Shown piece by piece: positions 6,506 through 15,300 of a stretch of 64,000 bases of DNA. The notes under the pieces were generated by a model that worked only from the letters and a program-made list of their open reading frames with translations, made no database searches and had not been told where the DNA came from. The number at the start of each line of letters is the position of its first letter. The stretch's first letter is position 1. Source of the stretch: an uncultured Acidimicrobiia bacterium. Lineage in GTDB: Bacteria; Actinomycetota; Acidimicrobiia; Spongiisociales; Spongiisociaceae. The translations under genes and the position numbers were made by a program. The stretch is taken from NCBI GenBank assembly GCA_958295745.1, contig CATQHD010000001.1, positions 1-64,000 of the forward strand, given 5' to 3'.

Positions 6506-7123
6506 GGCGTTTTTGGATCCAGCCCCTCCTGCAGTCCGGATTTAAAATCAACCGCAATGCGGTGCAGTCCGGAGAATTTTACCAGATGCCAGATGTGTGC
6601 GCCGCATCCGAAAGTTTTTGCAAGATCCGAAATTTGTCCACAACATGCATGATCAAGGCTGTTTTTTGCATGCTCTGCACCGGCATGCAGAAAATCCTGA
6701 GCGGCGCAGGACGGGAAAAGATCCGTGCAAAGCACGAACCCGAGTGCGATATGCCGGGCCGTCATCGCAAAGGAAGGCCGCGCCGGCGCTGCAAGGGTGC
6801 CGCCCAAGACACACATCACGATCGTCCCGGCAGAGGCGTTTTCTGGAACGTGGCGGGCCGGCCGGATGAGCCCGGGTGTTCCTGACGCCCGCCCGGGATC
6901 ACAAACACAAGGATCACCGGTTTGCCGACGCAGATGGACGGATCTTGTTTGCGGCGGGGGTTGCAAGGGAATCTGGAGGTACGGCGTCAAACGGCCGCAC
7001 CGCAGTTCGTGCGGCATCCGTGTGGCGACACTGCTTGAAACCTTCGAATCCGATCCCCGGCGTGCCTGAAATCGGGGTTGCGACAGACTACAAAACCAAA
7101 AGTTTGCCATAAAATCACCACAC
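6506..7123. other. Intergenic or relic stretch without a recognised gene
   Basis: Frames are open on both strands. The minus-strand frame (7158-6502) reads smoothly near its end (DLAKTFGCGAHIWHLVKFSG), but I recognise no family, promoter or start. A decayed gene is possible. GCAGTCCGGA occurs twice (near 6530 and 6564). Confidence 0.35.
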
Positions 7124-7213
7124 CAGAACTTGAAAACGTGCATGCGGGCAGGTGTCACGCATGCCTGGGAATCCGTTCCCGGGAACGCCAGGCGAGCACA
7201 TTTTCAAGTTCTG
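7124..7213. mobile_element. MITE-like inverted-repeat element (copy 2)
   Basis: This 90-bp relative of the element at 4160-4248 has the ends CAGAACTTGAAAACGTGC and GCACATTTTCAAGTTCTG, with one mismatch between the arms. It shares the left core GGGCAGGTGTCACGCATG with copy 1 and differs in the right core. I see no clear target-site duplication, so it may be older or may have inserted into DNA that has since changed. Confidence 0.82.
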
Positions 7214-7508
7214 GCATGGGCCTGGGCGGCAACATGACGCCCGGTGAGTCGGCAGGCATACCGGTACCGGACCGAAACAAACGGGCCGTCCTCGTCCAGA
7301 ACGCCCGGCCGTCCGCCATACGGGTCGGCAGGGACAGCAGGCGCCGGTGAACGGACCGGATTCCTACGGGTGTCCCGTACCGGCAGATGCCGCCGCAACC
7401 GCACCTGCAAACACGCCACCCCGTCCAATCATGTGCGCGGGCGGCGGGGGAAAAGCCGGCGGGCCGGATTCCGGCCGCCGACACCATCACAGGGGGAACG
7501 CCGGACGG
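7214..7508. other. Intergenic stretch between element copies
   Basis: No gene is supported in this GC-rich stretch. Confidence 0.4.
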
Positions 7509-7526
7509 GCACATTTTCAAGTTCTG
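7509..7526. repeat. Solo terminal repeat of the MITE-like family
   Basis: GCACATTTTCAAGTTCTG, identical to the right end of copies 1 and 2, stands alone and directly abuts the start of the large duplicated segment at about 7527. No left end is visible within 100 bp. Confidence 0.75.
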
Positions 7527-7755
7527 ACCTGGCACGGGCAACAAGGCACCCGCAATTATAACGGAATATGAACGCCTCGAAGTATGTACACAACCTCCAC
7601 CTGGAAATTCACGCCCGACAAGATTGCATTATGGCCGGTTTCACGTCCGGATTGTAGGGTGGTGGGGGGGGGGGAGGGGTTACGTGCATGCCATGCTGTC
7701 GGGAGCATGACGTAAATGCCGGCCTGTTGATCTCTAAACGGGAAGGCTGTTGGAC

Positions 7756-8331
7756 ATGGCAATTGATTGGTTGGTTTCGACATTTACGGGATCCTATGCA
7801 TTGAGTAACATCGCCTCTGTGGCCACCATTGTTTTGTTCTGTCTGGGGTTGATATCATACCGCACCAACTCAAAGAGGCTTGAGAAAGAGAGGAAGCACC
7901 AGGTGGCCGAGGAGAGGAAGATGGCTTCGACCAACATCTACCTCGAACTGGAGTATGCGCTGGACGGATTGAACATGGACAAACATCCCGACGAGGCCAT
8001 ATCTTTCAAGATCAAAGACGGGCAGAACACATTCTTCATGAACAGGAAATTTAACCACGATTTTTATGACAGCCTGGCATTCTCGGGAAAGATCGGTTTC
8101 CTGAAACCCGGCCTCTGGCAGAAAATACAGGACAGCTTTGGGCATATCAAGGATCACAACGAGGTTCTAAGGATTACCGCCGGAATGAGGGACGAACTCG
8201 GGGACCGGATATCCCCAAAGGCGTACGAGTATTACGTGTGGCCGGACGGATGTGAACAAAAACTGACGAGGACCATGCCGAAAATACAGGAAGAGTTGAA
8301 AAAGGATTTCGAGGTCAGTCTGCCTTGGTAG
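7756..8331 (+). CDS. Small single-pass membrane protein (paralogue A)
   Basis: The product is 191 aa from the ATG at 7756; a TTG two codons earlier is less likely. After a short N-terminus (MAIDWLVSTFTG) comes one hydrophobic helix, about residues 14-35 (ALSNIASVATIVLFCLGLIS). It is followed by a basic, charged stretch (KRLEKERKHQ) and a soluble helical domain of about 145 residues ending EVSLPW. Positive charges after the helix predict the C-terminal domain to be cytoplasmic. I do not recognise the family. A near copy (about 94% identical) lies at 10,468. No strong TATA box is seen upstream. Its 3' end overlaps the convergent 50-aa gene by 17 nt. Many abortive-infection and TA effectors have this one-helix-plus-cytosolic-domain form, but that role is speculation. 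Confidence 0.8.
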   Translation: MAIDWLVSTFTGSYALSNIASVATIVLFCLGLISYRTNSKRLEKERKHQVAEERKMASTNIYLELEYALDGLNMDKHPDEAISFKIKDGQNTFFMNRKFNHDFYDSLAFSGKIGFLKPGLWQKIQDSFGHIKDHNEVLRITAGMRDELGDRISPKAYEYYVWPDGCEQKLTRTMPKIQEELKKDFEVSLPW

Positions 8332-8467
8332 GTCTGGGCCTGCCTCTCTGCATCCCCTCGCCTGTGGGTGAGGAACTCACCTTGAAGGCAGGCTCTTCCA
8401 TGCTCCCACACAACAGACCAAGGTACTCCTCTTTTGTCATCTTTTTCTTTTTGTCCGAGTCGCCCAT
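8315..8467 (-). CDS. 50-aa lysine-rich small protein, convergent to paralogue A
   Basis: This short minus-strand frame starts exactly 25 nt downstream of a strong TATA box. The product starts MGDSDKKKKMTKEEYLGLLC and continues through EEPAFKVSSS to a basic proline/arginine tail. The same gene with its promoter is in the second copy of the duplication (11,027-11,179). There, I count three amino-acid changes (G2S, E24A, R42K) and four silent changes, a ratio that leans towards selection for protein sequence. It overlaps the 3' end of the membrane-protein gene, so the transcripts are antisense over their ends. An alternative is that the T-rich segment serves mainly as terminator for the membrane-protein gene. 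The family is not recognised. Confidence 0.62.
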   Translation of the reverse strand: MGDSDKKKKMTKEEYLGLLCGSMEEPAFKVSSSPTGEGMQRGRPRPTKAD

Positions 8468-8487
8468 GGTGTTTTTCCTCCCCCGTG

Positions 8488-8525
8488 ATATTTAAACCCC
8501 GAATCGAGGTTCTGTGCAATCGCCG
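8488..8525 (-). promoter_or_regulatory. Promoter of the 50-aa gene (copy A)
   Basis: On the minus strand, CGATTGCACAGAACC ends at 8508. Eleven nt later comes TTTAAATAT (8496-8488), centred 25 nt before the ATG at 8467. Confidence 0.68.
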
Positions 8526-9109
8526 GGATCCGGACACGGCGGCACCGGTCGGTTGCCGTCGGTGATGGTCGCGGGCACGGCCGCGCTCCCTGAACCCGGG
8601 ATTCCGTATACGGGGGATCACAGAACCGTGGCGCGGGCCCGGGTCCGTTCCCCGACCGCCCGCGGGGCGGCCTGCCTGCCGTTCGCAGGCGCGGCTGGCG
8701 GGAGGATCTGATCCCACGGGACCGCGAACCGAATTCTGTAACGTCTTGGGGTGTATGCACGGGCACCCATAAGAACGGGACCAAAATTTCCAACCGCTGT
8801 TTTTGAGGTTTGGGGGAATTTTCCATTTCCGGGGCATTACGTGTGATGTTATCAGCACCACAAGACGTTACAGAACCGCCGGCCGCATGGGGTTTTGACG
8901 TCTCCGGTCATCCCGGAGTGGCCCTTGGTGATTCCGCACTTGGACGGCGGTACCGGGACCGTGTACCGGTACACGGCATCCCTTCCGGCAGGCGCGGATC
9001 CGGCAGGCGATCGGACTGGGGCCGATTCTGATGCCGTGCCGTACTCTGAGCGGGAGAGCCTTCCGGCTGGATCCTGCCGCCGCCCGCCCGCGACACCCCA
9101 AACCTGCAC

Positions 9110-9815
9110 GTTCTGCGGATCGGGGCCGGGCCGCACCGCCTGCAGGTACTGAAGGCCCGCGCCGGCAGGGCGGCGCTACCTGCAACAGCACCGACGCTAC
9201 CACCGCCTGATCGCACGTGCCGCCGCGGGGATGGGGGGGGGGGGGAGGATGCCTGCCGGACACCCCATCACGCACGCATCCGGCCCCCGCCTGCCCCGAT
9301 CGCCTGCGCGCAGGGCGGCGATGCGCCGTGCCCCGCTTTGTGGGGACGGGGTGAGGTGGAGGAAGGGGGGGGGGGGTAGGAACGGGGGCGGCCGCGGCGG
9401 TGAACGGCGATCTGCCGGCGGGCGTGTGATCGCAACACGAGGTGTGTGGGGGGGGGGGCGATCCGCGGTCGGGCCGGGCGATCCGCCTGCGGGGGATGAT
9501 TCCCGGACGGGACGCCGGCAGACCGTTGTTCCTGCCCGGGATCGGATACTCGTTTTTCGCGCCCAAAACCTGAACCATAAGACGAATTATTTTCGCCGTA
9601 TTGCGGACCCCTTCCGTAACCGGGATGTTTTCCGATCCTGGCGGCATCCTGCCTTATGGGCCGGTCGGCGGCGCATGTCCGCCGGATCGCGATCCCCGGA
9701 CACCGGACATCGCGTACGGGATGTGCGTCCGCATGCATGCGGCAAACGACATCCCCTGCCGCAGGCGGCACCTCCCTGCCCGTATCCGAAAACGCCCGAA
9801 TCTGGGACAAAACCG
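9110..9815. repeat. GC-rich intergenic repeat block, copy 2
   Basis: This is the most complete copy of the block seen at about 104-735 and, in part, at about 11,835-12,205. It carries three G-tracts (9233-9245, 9365-9376, 9448-9458). Frames open on both strands are not preserved between copies, so I treat it as noncoding. It ends where the promoter of the 9859 gene begins. Confidence 0.7.
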
Positions 9816-9836
9816 ACCGCAACCGAGCATATTTAA
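9804..9836 (+). promoter_or_regulatory. Promoter of the 9859 gene
   Basis: ATATTTAA (9829-9836) is centred 26 nt before the ATG at 9859. GGGACAAAACC, ending at 9814, lies 14 nt upstream of the TATA box and is a weak match to the shared motif. Confidence 0.55.
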
Positions 9837-9858
9837 CCAAAAAGGAAACGGTGTATGC

Positions 9859-10221
9859 ATGGACACGCAGAATCTGCTTGACGCACCGCACAAACACGCC
9901 ACACCCGCAAAAACTCCCGAATCTGGCCCGTATGCGCTCCAAAACCCCCCTTCCTCCGCAACGGAGATAAGGACACGGGCCTCCGCCGAACTGGCCGCCA
10001 TACCAAAGGTGAGCAGGATCCTACTGCGGATATCGGGAGAGGTGGTAGAGGTCATGTTCGTTCACGATTATGACACCGCCAGCGGGGTTATCATCGCGGC
10101 CTCTCCGTATGCCATTCGTTTCGAATCTCGCTTTCCAAACATCCATTTTGAGCGCATGTACATAGATGCCGACCGATTCAACGGGGAACTTTTCCCAGGT
10201 TTCACCGATGTAAATGCCTGA
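9859..10221 (+). CDS. Hypothetical 120-aa protein
   Basis: The frame stays open upstream to 9601, but the TATA box at 9829-9836 sets the leaderless start at the ATG at 9859. The first 45 residues are polar and proline-rich and probably disordered. The rest (from about ASAELAAIPKVSRILLRISG) alternates short strands and helices: VVEVMFVHDYDT, GVIIAASPYAIRFE, and an acidic end ELFPGFTDVNA. I see no catalytic motif, signal peptide or membrane helix, and I do not recognise a family. The gene lies between the two copies of the large duplication, in the segment unique to the middle, and has no second copy in the window. Confidence 0.6.
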   Translation: MDTQNLLDAPHKHATPAKTPESGPYALQNPPSSATEIRTRASAELAAIPKVSRILLRISGEVVEVMFVHDYDTASGVIIAASPYAIRFESRFPNIHFERMYIDADRFNGELFPGFTDVNA

Positions 10222-10467
10222 ACATGTGGAGGATCCCACCTGGCACGAGCAACAAAGCACCCATAATCATAACGGCATACGAACGCCTCGAAGTATGTAC
10301 ATAACCTCCACCTGGAAATTCACGCCTGACAAGATTGCATTATGGCCGGTTTCACGTCCAGATTGTAGGGTGGTGGTGGAGGGGGGGGGAGGTTACGTGT
10401 ATACATGCTGTCGGGAGAATGACGTAAATACCGGTCTGCTGATCTCTAAACGGGAAGGCTGTTGGAC

Positions 10468-11043
10468 ATGGCAATTGATTGGTTGGTTTCGACATTTACG
10501 GGATCCTATGCACTGAGTAACATCGCCTCTGTGGCTACCATTGTTTTGTTCTGTCTGGGGTTGATATCATACCGCACCAACTCAAAGAGGCTTGAGAAAG
10601 AGAGGAAGCACCAGGTGACCGAGGAGAGGAAGATGGCTTCAACCAACATCTACCTCGAACTAGAGTATGCGCTGGACGGACTAAACAGAGACAAACACCC
10701 CGACGAGGCCATGTCTTTCAAGATCAAAGATGGGCAGAACACATTCTTCATGAACAGAAAACTTAACCACGATTTTTATGACAGCCTGATATTTTCGGGA
10801 AAGATCGGTTTCCTGAAACCCGGCCTCCAGCAGAAAATACAGGACATCTTTGGGCACATCAAGAGGCACAACGAGGTTCTAAGGATTATCGCCGGAATGA
10901 GGGACGAACTCGGGGACCCGATATCACCAAAGGCGTACGAGTATTACGTGTGGCTGGACGGGTGTGAACAAAAACTGACGAGGACCATACCGAAAATACA
11001 GGAGGAATTAAAAAAGGATTTCGAGGTCAGTCTGCCTTGGTAG
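10468..11043 (+). CDS. Small single-pass membrane protein (paralogue B)
   Basis: This 191-aa paralogue of the gene at 7756 has the same N-terminal helix (ALSNIASVATIVLFCLGLIS) unchanged. About 12 substitutions are spread over the cytosolic domain, several of them radical (W to Q in KPGLWQK, D to R before HNE, R to P in GDRISP, P to L in VWPDG). The untouched membrane segment with a changing soluble domain suggests that the soluble part is diversifying or less constrained. The upstream 200 bp is also duplicated, including the position of the G-tract. The 3' end again overlaps a convergent 50-aa gene. The function is unknown, as for paralogue A. Confidence 0.8.
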   Translation: MAIDWLVSTFTGSYALSNIASVATIVLFCLGLISYRTNSKRLEKERKHQVTEERKMASTNIYLELEYALDGLNRDKHPDEAMSFKIKDGQNTFFMNRKLNHDFYDSLIFSGKIGFLKPGLQQKIQDIFGHIKRHNEVLRIIAGMRDELGDPISPKAYEYYVWLDGCEQKLTRTIPKIQEELKKDFEVSLPW

Positions 11044-11179
11044 GTCTGGGCTTGCCTCTCTGCATTCCCTCGCCTGTGGGTGAGGAACTCACCTTGAAGG
11101 CAGGCTCTGCCATGCTCCCGCACAACAGACCAAGGTATTCCTCCTTTGTCATCTTTTTCTTTTTGTCCGAGTCGCTCAT
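11027..11179 (-). CDS. 50-aa lysine-rich small protein, convergent to paralogue B
   Basis: This is the second copy of the small gene at 8315-8467, starting MSDSDKKKKMTKEEYLGLLC. Length, start, stop and promoter are all kept. It differs from copy A by three residues and four silent changes. Its TATA box is TTTAAATG on the minus strand (11,208-11,201), with GATTGCACAGAACC ending at 11,222, 13 nt upstream of it. Retention of an unbroken frame in both copies, amid noncoding DNA that has gained indels, is the best evidence that it is a gene. Confidence 0.62.
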   Translation of the reverse strand: MSDSDKKKKMTKEEYLGLLCGSMAEPAFKVSSSPTGEGMQRGKPRPTKAD

Positions 11180-11200
11180 GGTGTTTTTCCTCCCCCGTGA

Positions 11201-11237
11201 CATTTAAACCCCTCGAACCGAGGTTCTGTGCAATCGC
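11201..11237 (-). promoter_or_regulatory. Promoter of the 50-aa gene (copy B)
   Basis: The shared motif (GATTGCACAGAACC ending at 11,222) lies 13 nt upstream of TTTAAATG (11,208-11,201), which is centred about 25 nt before the ATG at 11,179. Confidence 0.65.
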
Positions 11238-12205
11238 CGGGATCCGGACACGGCGGAACCGGTCGGTTGCCGTCGTCGGTGATGGCCGCGGGCACGGCCG
11301 CGCTCCTTGAAACCGGAATCCTGTATCCGGGGGATCACAGAACCGTGGCGTGGGCCCGGATCCGTTCCCTGGCCGCCCGCGGGGCGGCCTGCCTGCCGTT
11401 CGCAGGCGCGGCTGGCGGGCGGATCTGATCCCACAGGACCGCGAACCGAATTCTGTAACGTCTTGGGGCGTATGTGCGGGCACCCATAAGAACCGGGGGC
11501 CAAAACCCCCGACCGCTGTTTTTGAGGTTTGGGGGAATTTTCCATTTCCGGGGCATTACGTGTGATGTTATCAGCACCACAAGACGTTACAGAACCGCCG
11601 GCCGCATGGGGTTTTGACGTCTCCGGTCATCCCGGAGTGGCCCTTGGTGATTCCGCACTTGGACGGCGGTACCGGGACCGTGTACCGGTACACGGCGTCC
11701 CTTCCGGCAGGCGCGGATCCGGCAGGCGATCGGACTGGGCCGATTCTGATGCCGTGCCGTACCATGCGCGGGGGCGCCTTCCGGCTGGATCCTGTCGCCG
11801 CCCGCCCGCGACACCCCAAACCTGCACATTCTGCGGATCGGGGCCGGGCCGCACCGCCTGCAGGTACTGAAGGCCCGCGCCGGCAGGGCGGCGCTACCTG
11901 CAACAACACCGCCATCGCCACCGCCTGATCGCACATGCCGCCGCGGGGATGGAGGAGGGGGAGGATGCCTGCCGGACACACCATCACGCACGCATCCGGC
12001 CCCGGCCTGCCCCGATCGCCTGCGCGCGGGGCGGCGACGTGCCGTGCCCCGCTTTGTGGGGATGGGGTGAGGGGAGAAGGGAGGAACGGGGGCGATCCGC
12101 GGCCGCACCGGTGAACTGCGATCTGCCGGCCGGGGTGTGTGATCGCACCACGGGGAGGCGATCCGGGCCCGGATCGGGCGATCAACCGGCGGAAAATCCC
12201 GGATC

Positions 12206-12368
12206 CGCCATATGCGGGCCCGCCCAAAATCCTTATTTCTAGGACTCAGCCACGAAAACGGTGTGGGTAGTAGTAGTAGAAAGGGCTTACTCTGCATGTT
12301 GCCTCCGGGGGGGGGGGGGAAGGAGAGAGCGGAGGATGCGCCGAGGGGTGAGACGGGGGTAACGTATC
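12206..12368 (+). promoter_or_regulatory. Upstream region of the giant gene, with a 13-nt G-tract
   Basis: No classical TATA box stands at the expected distance from the ATG at 12,369. A weak A/T-rich candidate (AACGTATC, 12,360-12,367) would suit the in-frame ATG at 12,390. The region contains four TAG repeats (about 12,269-12,280) and a 13-nt G-tract (12,307-12,319), 49 nt before the first ATG. Confidence 0.35.
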
Positions 12369-15300
12369 ATGCGGTCGACAAAAAACTCAATGTCCTTTAA
12401 ATCCGGGCACCGGCCGTTGCCGCCGCCGCTGCTGCTGGCCGCGGTACTGATCCCCTCCGCGGTTCTCATCATCCTTGCGGCCGCCGCCGCGGCCGTGCCC
12501 CCCGCGTATGCCGACAACCACCCGCTGACCGTCGAGATCTCAGCCGGCACGACATCGCCCACCAACATGACCACCATACCCTTCGGCATGGACTTTGGCA
12601 GGTCCGTAAACGCCACCACCTTCAACGCAACGGACATCAGCGTCACCTCGGGCACCGTGGACAACCTGCGCATCGTGTGGGATCTCGAGAGAATCTTTGG
12701 CAGATCTAACGACTTCGCCGGCGTCCTTGAAAACGATGAATTTGGCAATCCGCACGCCGTGGCAGTCAACGGCACGGGCCACATATTCGTGGCCGACACC
12801 AACGGCGAGCGCATCCAGGTTTTCAACTCCACCTGGGACTTTGTCGCCAGCATCCGCAATACCGGAGACATCGGATTTTCTGTTCTGACCGACATGGTGA
12901 TAGACGATAACTCGGGCCACCTATACGCGGCAAATCTCGGATACGTATCCGATACCGGTACCGTCAAGGTGTTCAACACCGCAAGGGACCTCGTCCGTAC
13001 CATCGCCGGATTTAACTTCCCGTGGGGAATGGGGCTGGACGCCGTCTCGGGCGACCTATACGTGATCCACGGAAGTTTTGGTGCCTACAAGATCTCTGTG
13101 TACAACTCCACTTGGGATTCCAAACCTCACATCAGCTTAGGCGGATTACCCGACGGCATCCTCCCATTTGCCTCGGTACAAGACGTGGCAGTGGACTCCG
13201 ATTCTAACCGGATATACGTGACAGACTCGCGGGGCCGCGTCGTAGTCCTCAACTCCACGGGAGGCTATGTCGACCAGATCTCCGGTCTTCACAGCACGCG
13301 CGGCGTGGCAGTGGATCCCTCCATGGGCCTCCTGTACGTGGCCGAGGAGGGAACTAGATACCGCGTCCAGGTGTACAATTCCACCACCCATGATCATGTC
13401 ACCACCCTCCCCGGTGCCTTTAACTACCCGCGCCAGATAGCACTGGACGCCTCGGGATCCGTCTACGTGGCAGTGGTTAACAACGGCCAGATCCGAAAAT
13501 TCAACGTCGGTCACGCCTTTGATGTGGTGGACCCCCTCGACGGCCGGACGCTCACCGTTAACATGACGGCCGGCAGCGTGCAGGACATCGACGGGGTCGG
13601 CAACGAGGCCTCCAACAACGCGAGCATCGTCATAGACCGCACCGGCCCGACCCCGGTCATCACGTCCGTGCAGCCGAACGCGACCTCCTCCCCGGTCATC
13701 AACTTCCGGGTGGACTTTGGCCAGGCCGTCACCGGGTTTGCACCGGACGAGATCACGCTGTCCGGCACCGGCACGCACGGCGGCCCGGCCAACTTTGAGG
13801 AACGTGGCGGCGGCCTCTACACCTTTGAGGTCCGGCCCACGCTGAACGGGACGATACTGGTCGATATAGCCGCGAATGCGGCGCGCGACCTTGCCGGAAA
13901 CCCCAGCGAGGCGGCGGCCCGGTTCTCGATCATCTATTATTCGGAGCCGCTGATCCCGACGATCACCGGGATACAGCAGGGCCCCACCGGCCTGCGTACC
14001 GTATCGTTCGCCCTGAACTTTAGCAAGCCCGTCGCCGCCTCCCAACTCGACACATCGGACATCAGCGCCACCTCGGGCACCGTTTCAAACATGCGGTTTG
14101 CGCCGCAGCACAACGGCAGCTTTGGCGGCCGGGGCTCCGGCGACGACCGGTTCACTTTACCCTCCGGCGTGGCCGTCAACGGCACCGGCCACATATTCGT
14201 GGCCGACCTGGGCAACGGCCGCATCTCGGTCTTCGACGATACAAGACGGCAGATAGGCGGCATCACCGGGCTTGACGCCCCCTCCGCCGTGGCCACCGGG
14301 GACAGGTCCGGCCGCATATTCGTGGCCGACGACACCGGCGGCGGCCGCGTCGCCGTGTTCGACTCCGCCTGGGGCCGGATCACCGACCTGCCCGGTACGT
14401 TTGACTCCCCCACCGGCGTGGCCGTGCACCCCTCATCGGGCCGCGTATTCGTGGCCGACAACACCGGCGCCGGCGGCCGCGTCGCCGTGTTCGACCCCTC
14501 CGCGGGCCTGACATACGCGGCAGCCCCCGACCTGCCCGGCCCCTTTGACTCCCCCACCGGCGTGGCCGTGCACCCCTCATCGGGCCGCGTATACGTAACC
14601 GACAACACCGGCGCCGGCGGCCGCGTCGCCGTATTCGAGCCCTCCGCGGGCCGGACATACGCGGCAGCCCCCGACCTGCCCGGTACGTTCGACCGCCCGC
14701 GCGGCGTGACGGTCGACGCCTTTTCGGGCGACGTATACGTGGCCGACACCAACAACCACCGGATCCTCGTCTTCAACCCCGCCCGGAGCATCATCGCCAA
14801 CATCACCGGCCTCTTCAACCTGCCGTACCACGCGGCCGTCGACGGTTCGTCGGGTACCCTGTACGTGGCGGACCGCAACGGCCACCACGTCAGGGTGTTC
14901 GATCCCACCTACGCCTTTGACGTGGAGGCACCGGCCGACGGGTACACGCTCGTGGTGGACATGCCGGCAGGCCGCGTACAGGACAGGAACGGGACACCCA
15001 ACGAGGCCTCCTACCAGGAACGCATCCTCATCGACAGGACGCCGCCGGTCCCCGCCATCACGGCTACAACCCCGGGCCTGACCAACGTCACGACGGCCCA
15101 CCTCAGGCTGGACTGGGGCGAGTCCGTCGACGCGCGGACCCTTGCGGCACCGGACATCAACGTCACCTCGGGTACGGTGGGTCTGGGCCTGGAGCTTGAC
15201 CCCGCCGGCTCCTTCGGCGGCCGGGGCACGGCCGACGGCCTGTTCGAGCGCCCCACCGGCGTGGCCGTCGGTTCGGCGGGCTCCGTATACGTGACCGACG

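Larger units (their letters stand above)
7527..9500. repeat. Large duplicated segment, copy A
   Basis: From ACCTGGCACGGGCAACAAGG onward this stretch matches 10,237-12,205 with scattered substitutions and small indels. It contains the membrane-protein gene, the convergent 50-aa gene with its promoter, and about 1 kb of GC-rich noncoding DNA. Within the latter, an inverted pair (ATTCTGTAACGTCTTG at 8733 and its inverse ending at 8877; counterpart about 11,449-11,594) is related to the shared promoter motif. The right end grades into the three-copy intergenic repeat block, and G-tracts differ in length between copies. Confidence 0.85.
10237..12205. repeat. Large duplicated segment, copy B
   Basis: This is the partner of the segment starting at about 7527, in the same orientation, with starts 2.71 kb apart. 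Both genes inside it are intact in both copies. The noncoding right half has diverged more than the genes, for example around 11,700-12,150, where several indels occur. The G-tract at 7664-7674 (11 G) corresponds to 10,381-10,389 (9 G), showing length change since duplication. Confidence 0.85.

Noticed and set aside
6502-7158. 218-aa minus-strand frame after hicA
   Set aside because: No family recognised, no promoter, convergent to hicA and running into the inverted-repeat element; at best a relic, so not called as a gene.
8508-8627. 120-bp inverted-repeat element
   Set aside because: Only about 9 bp of the ends match, which is explained by two copies of the promoter motif and is too little to call an element.
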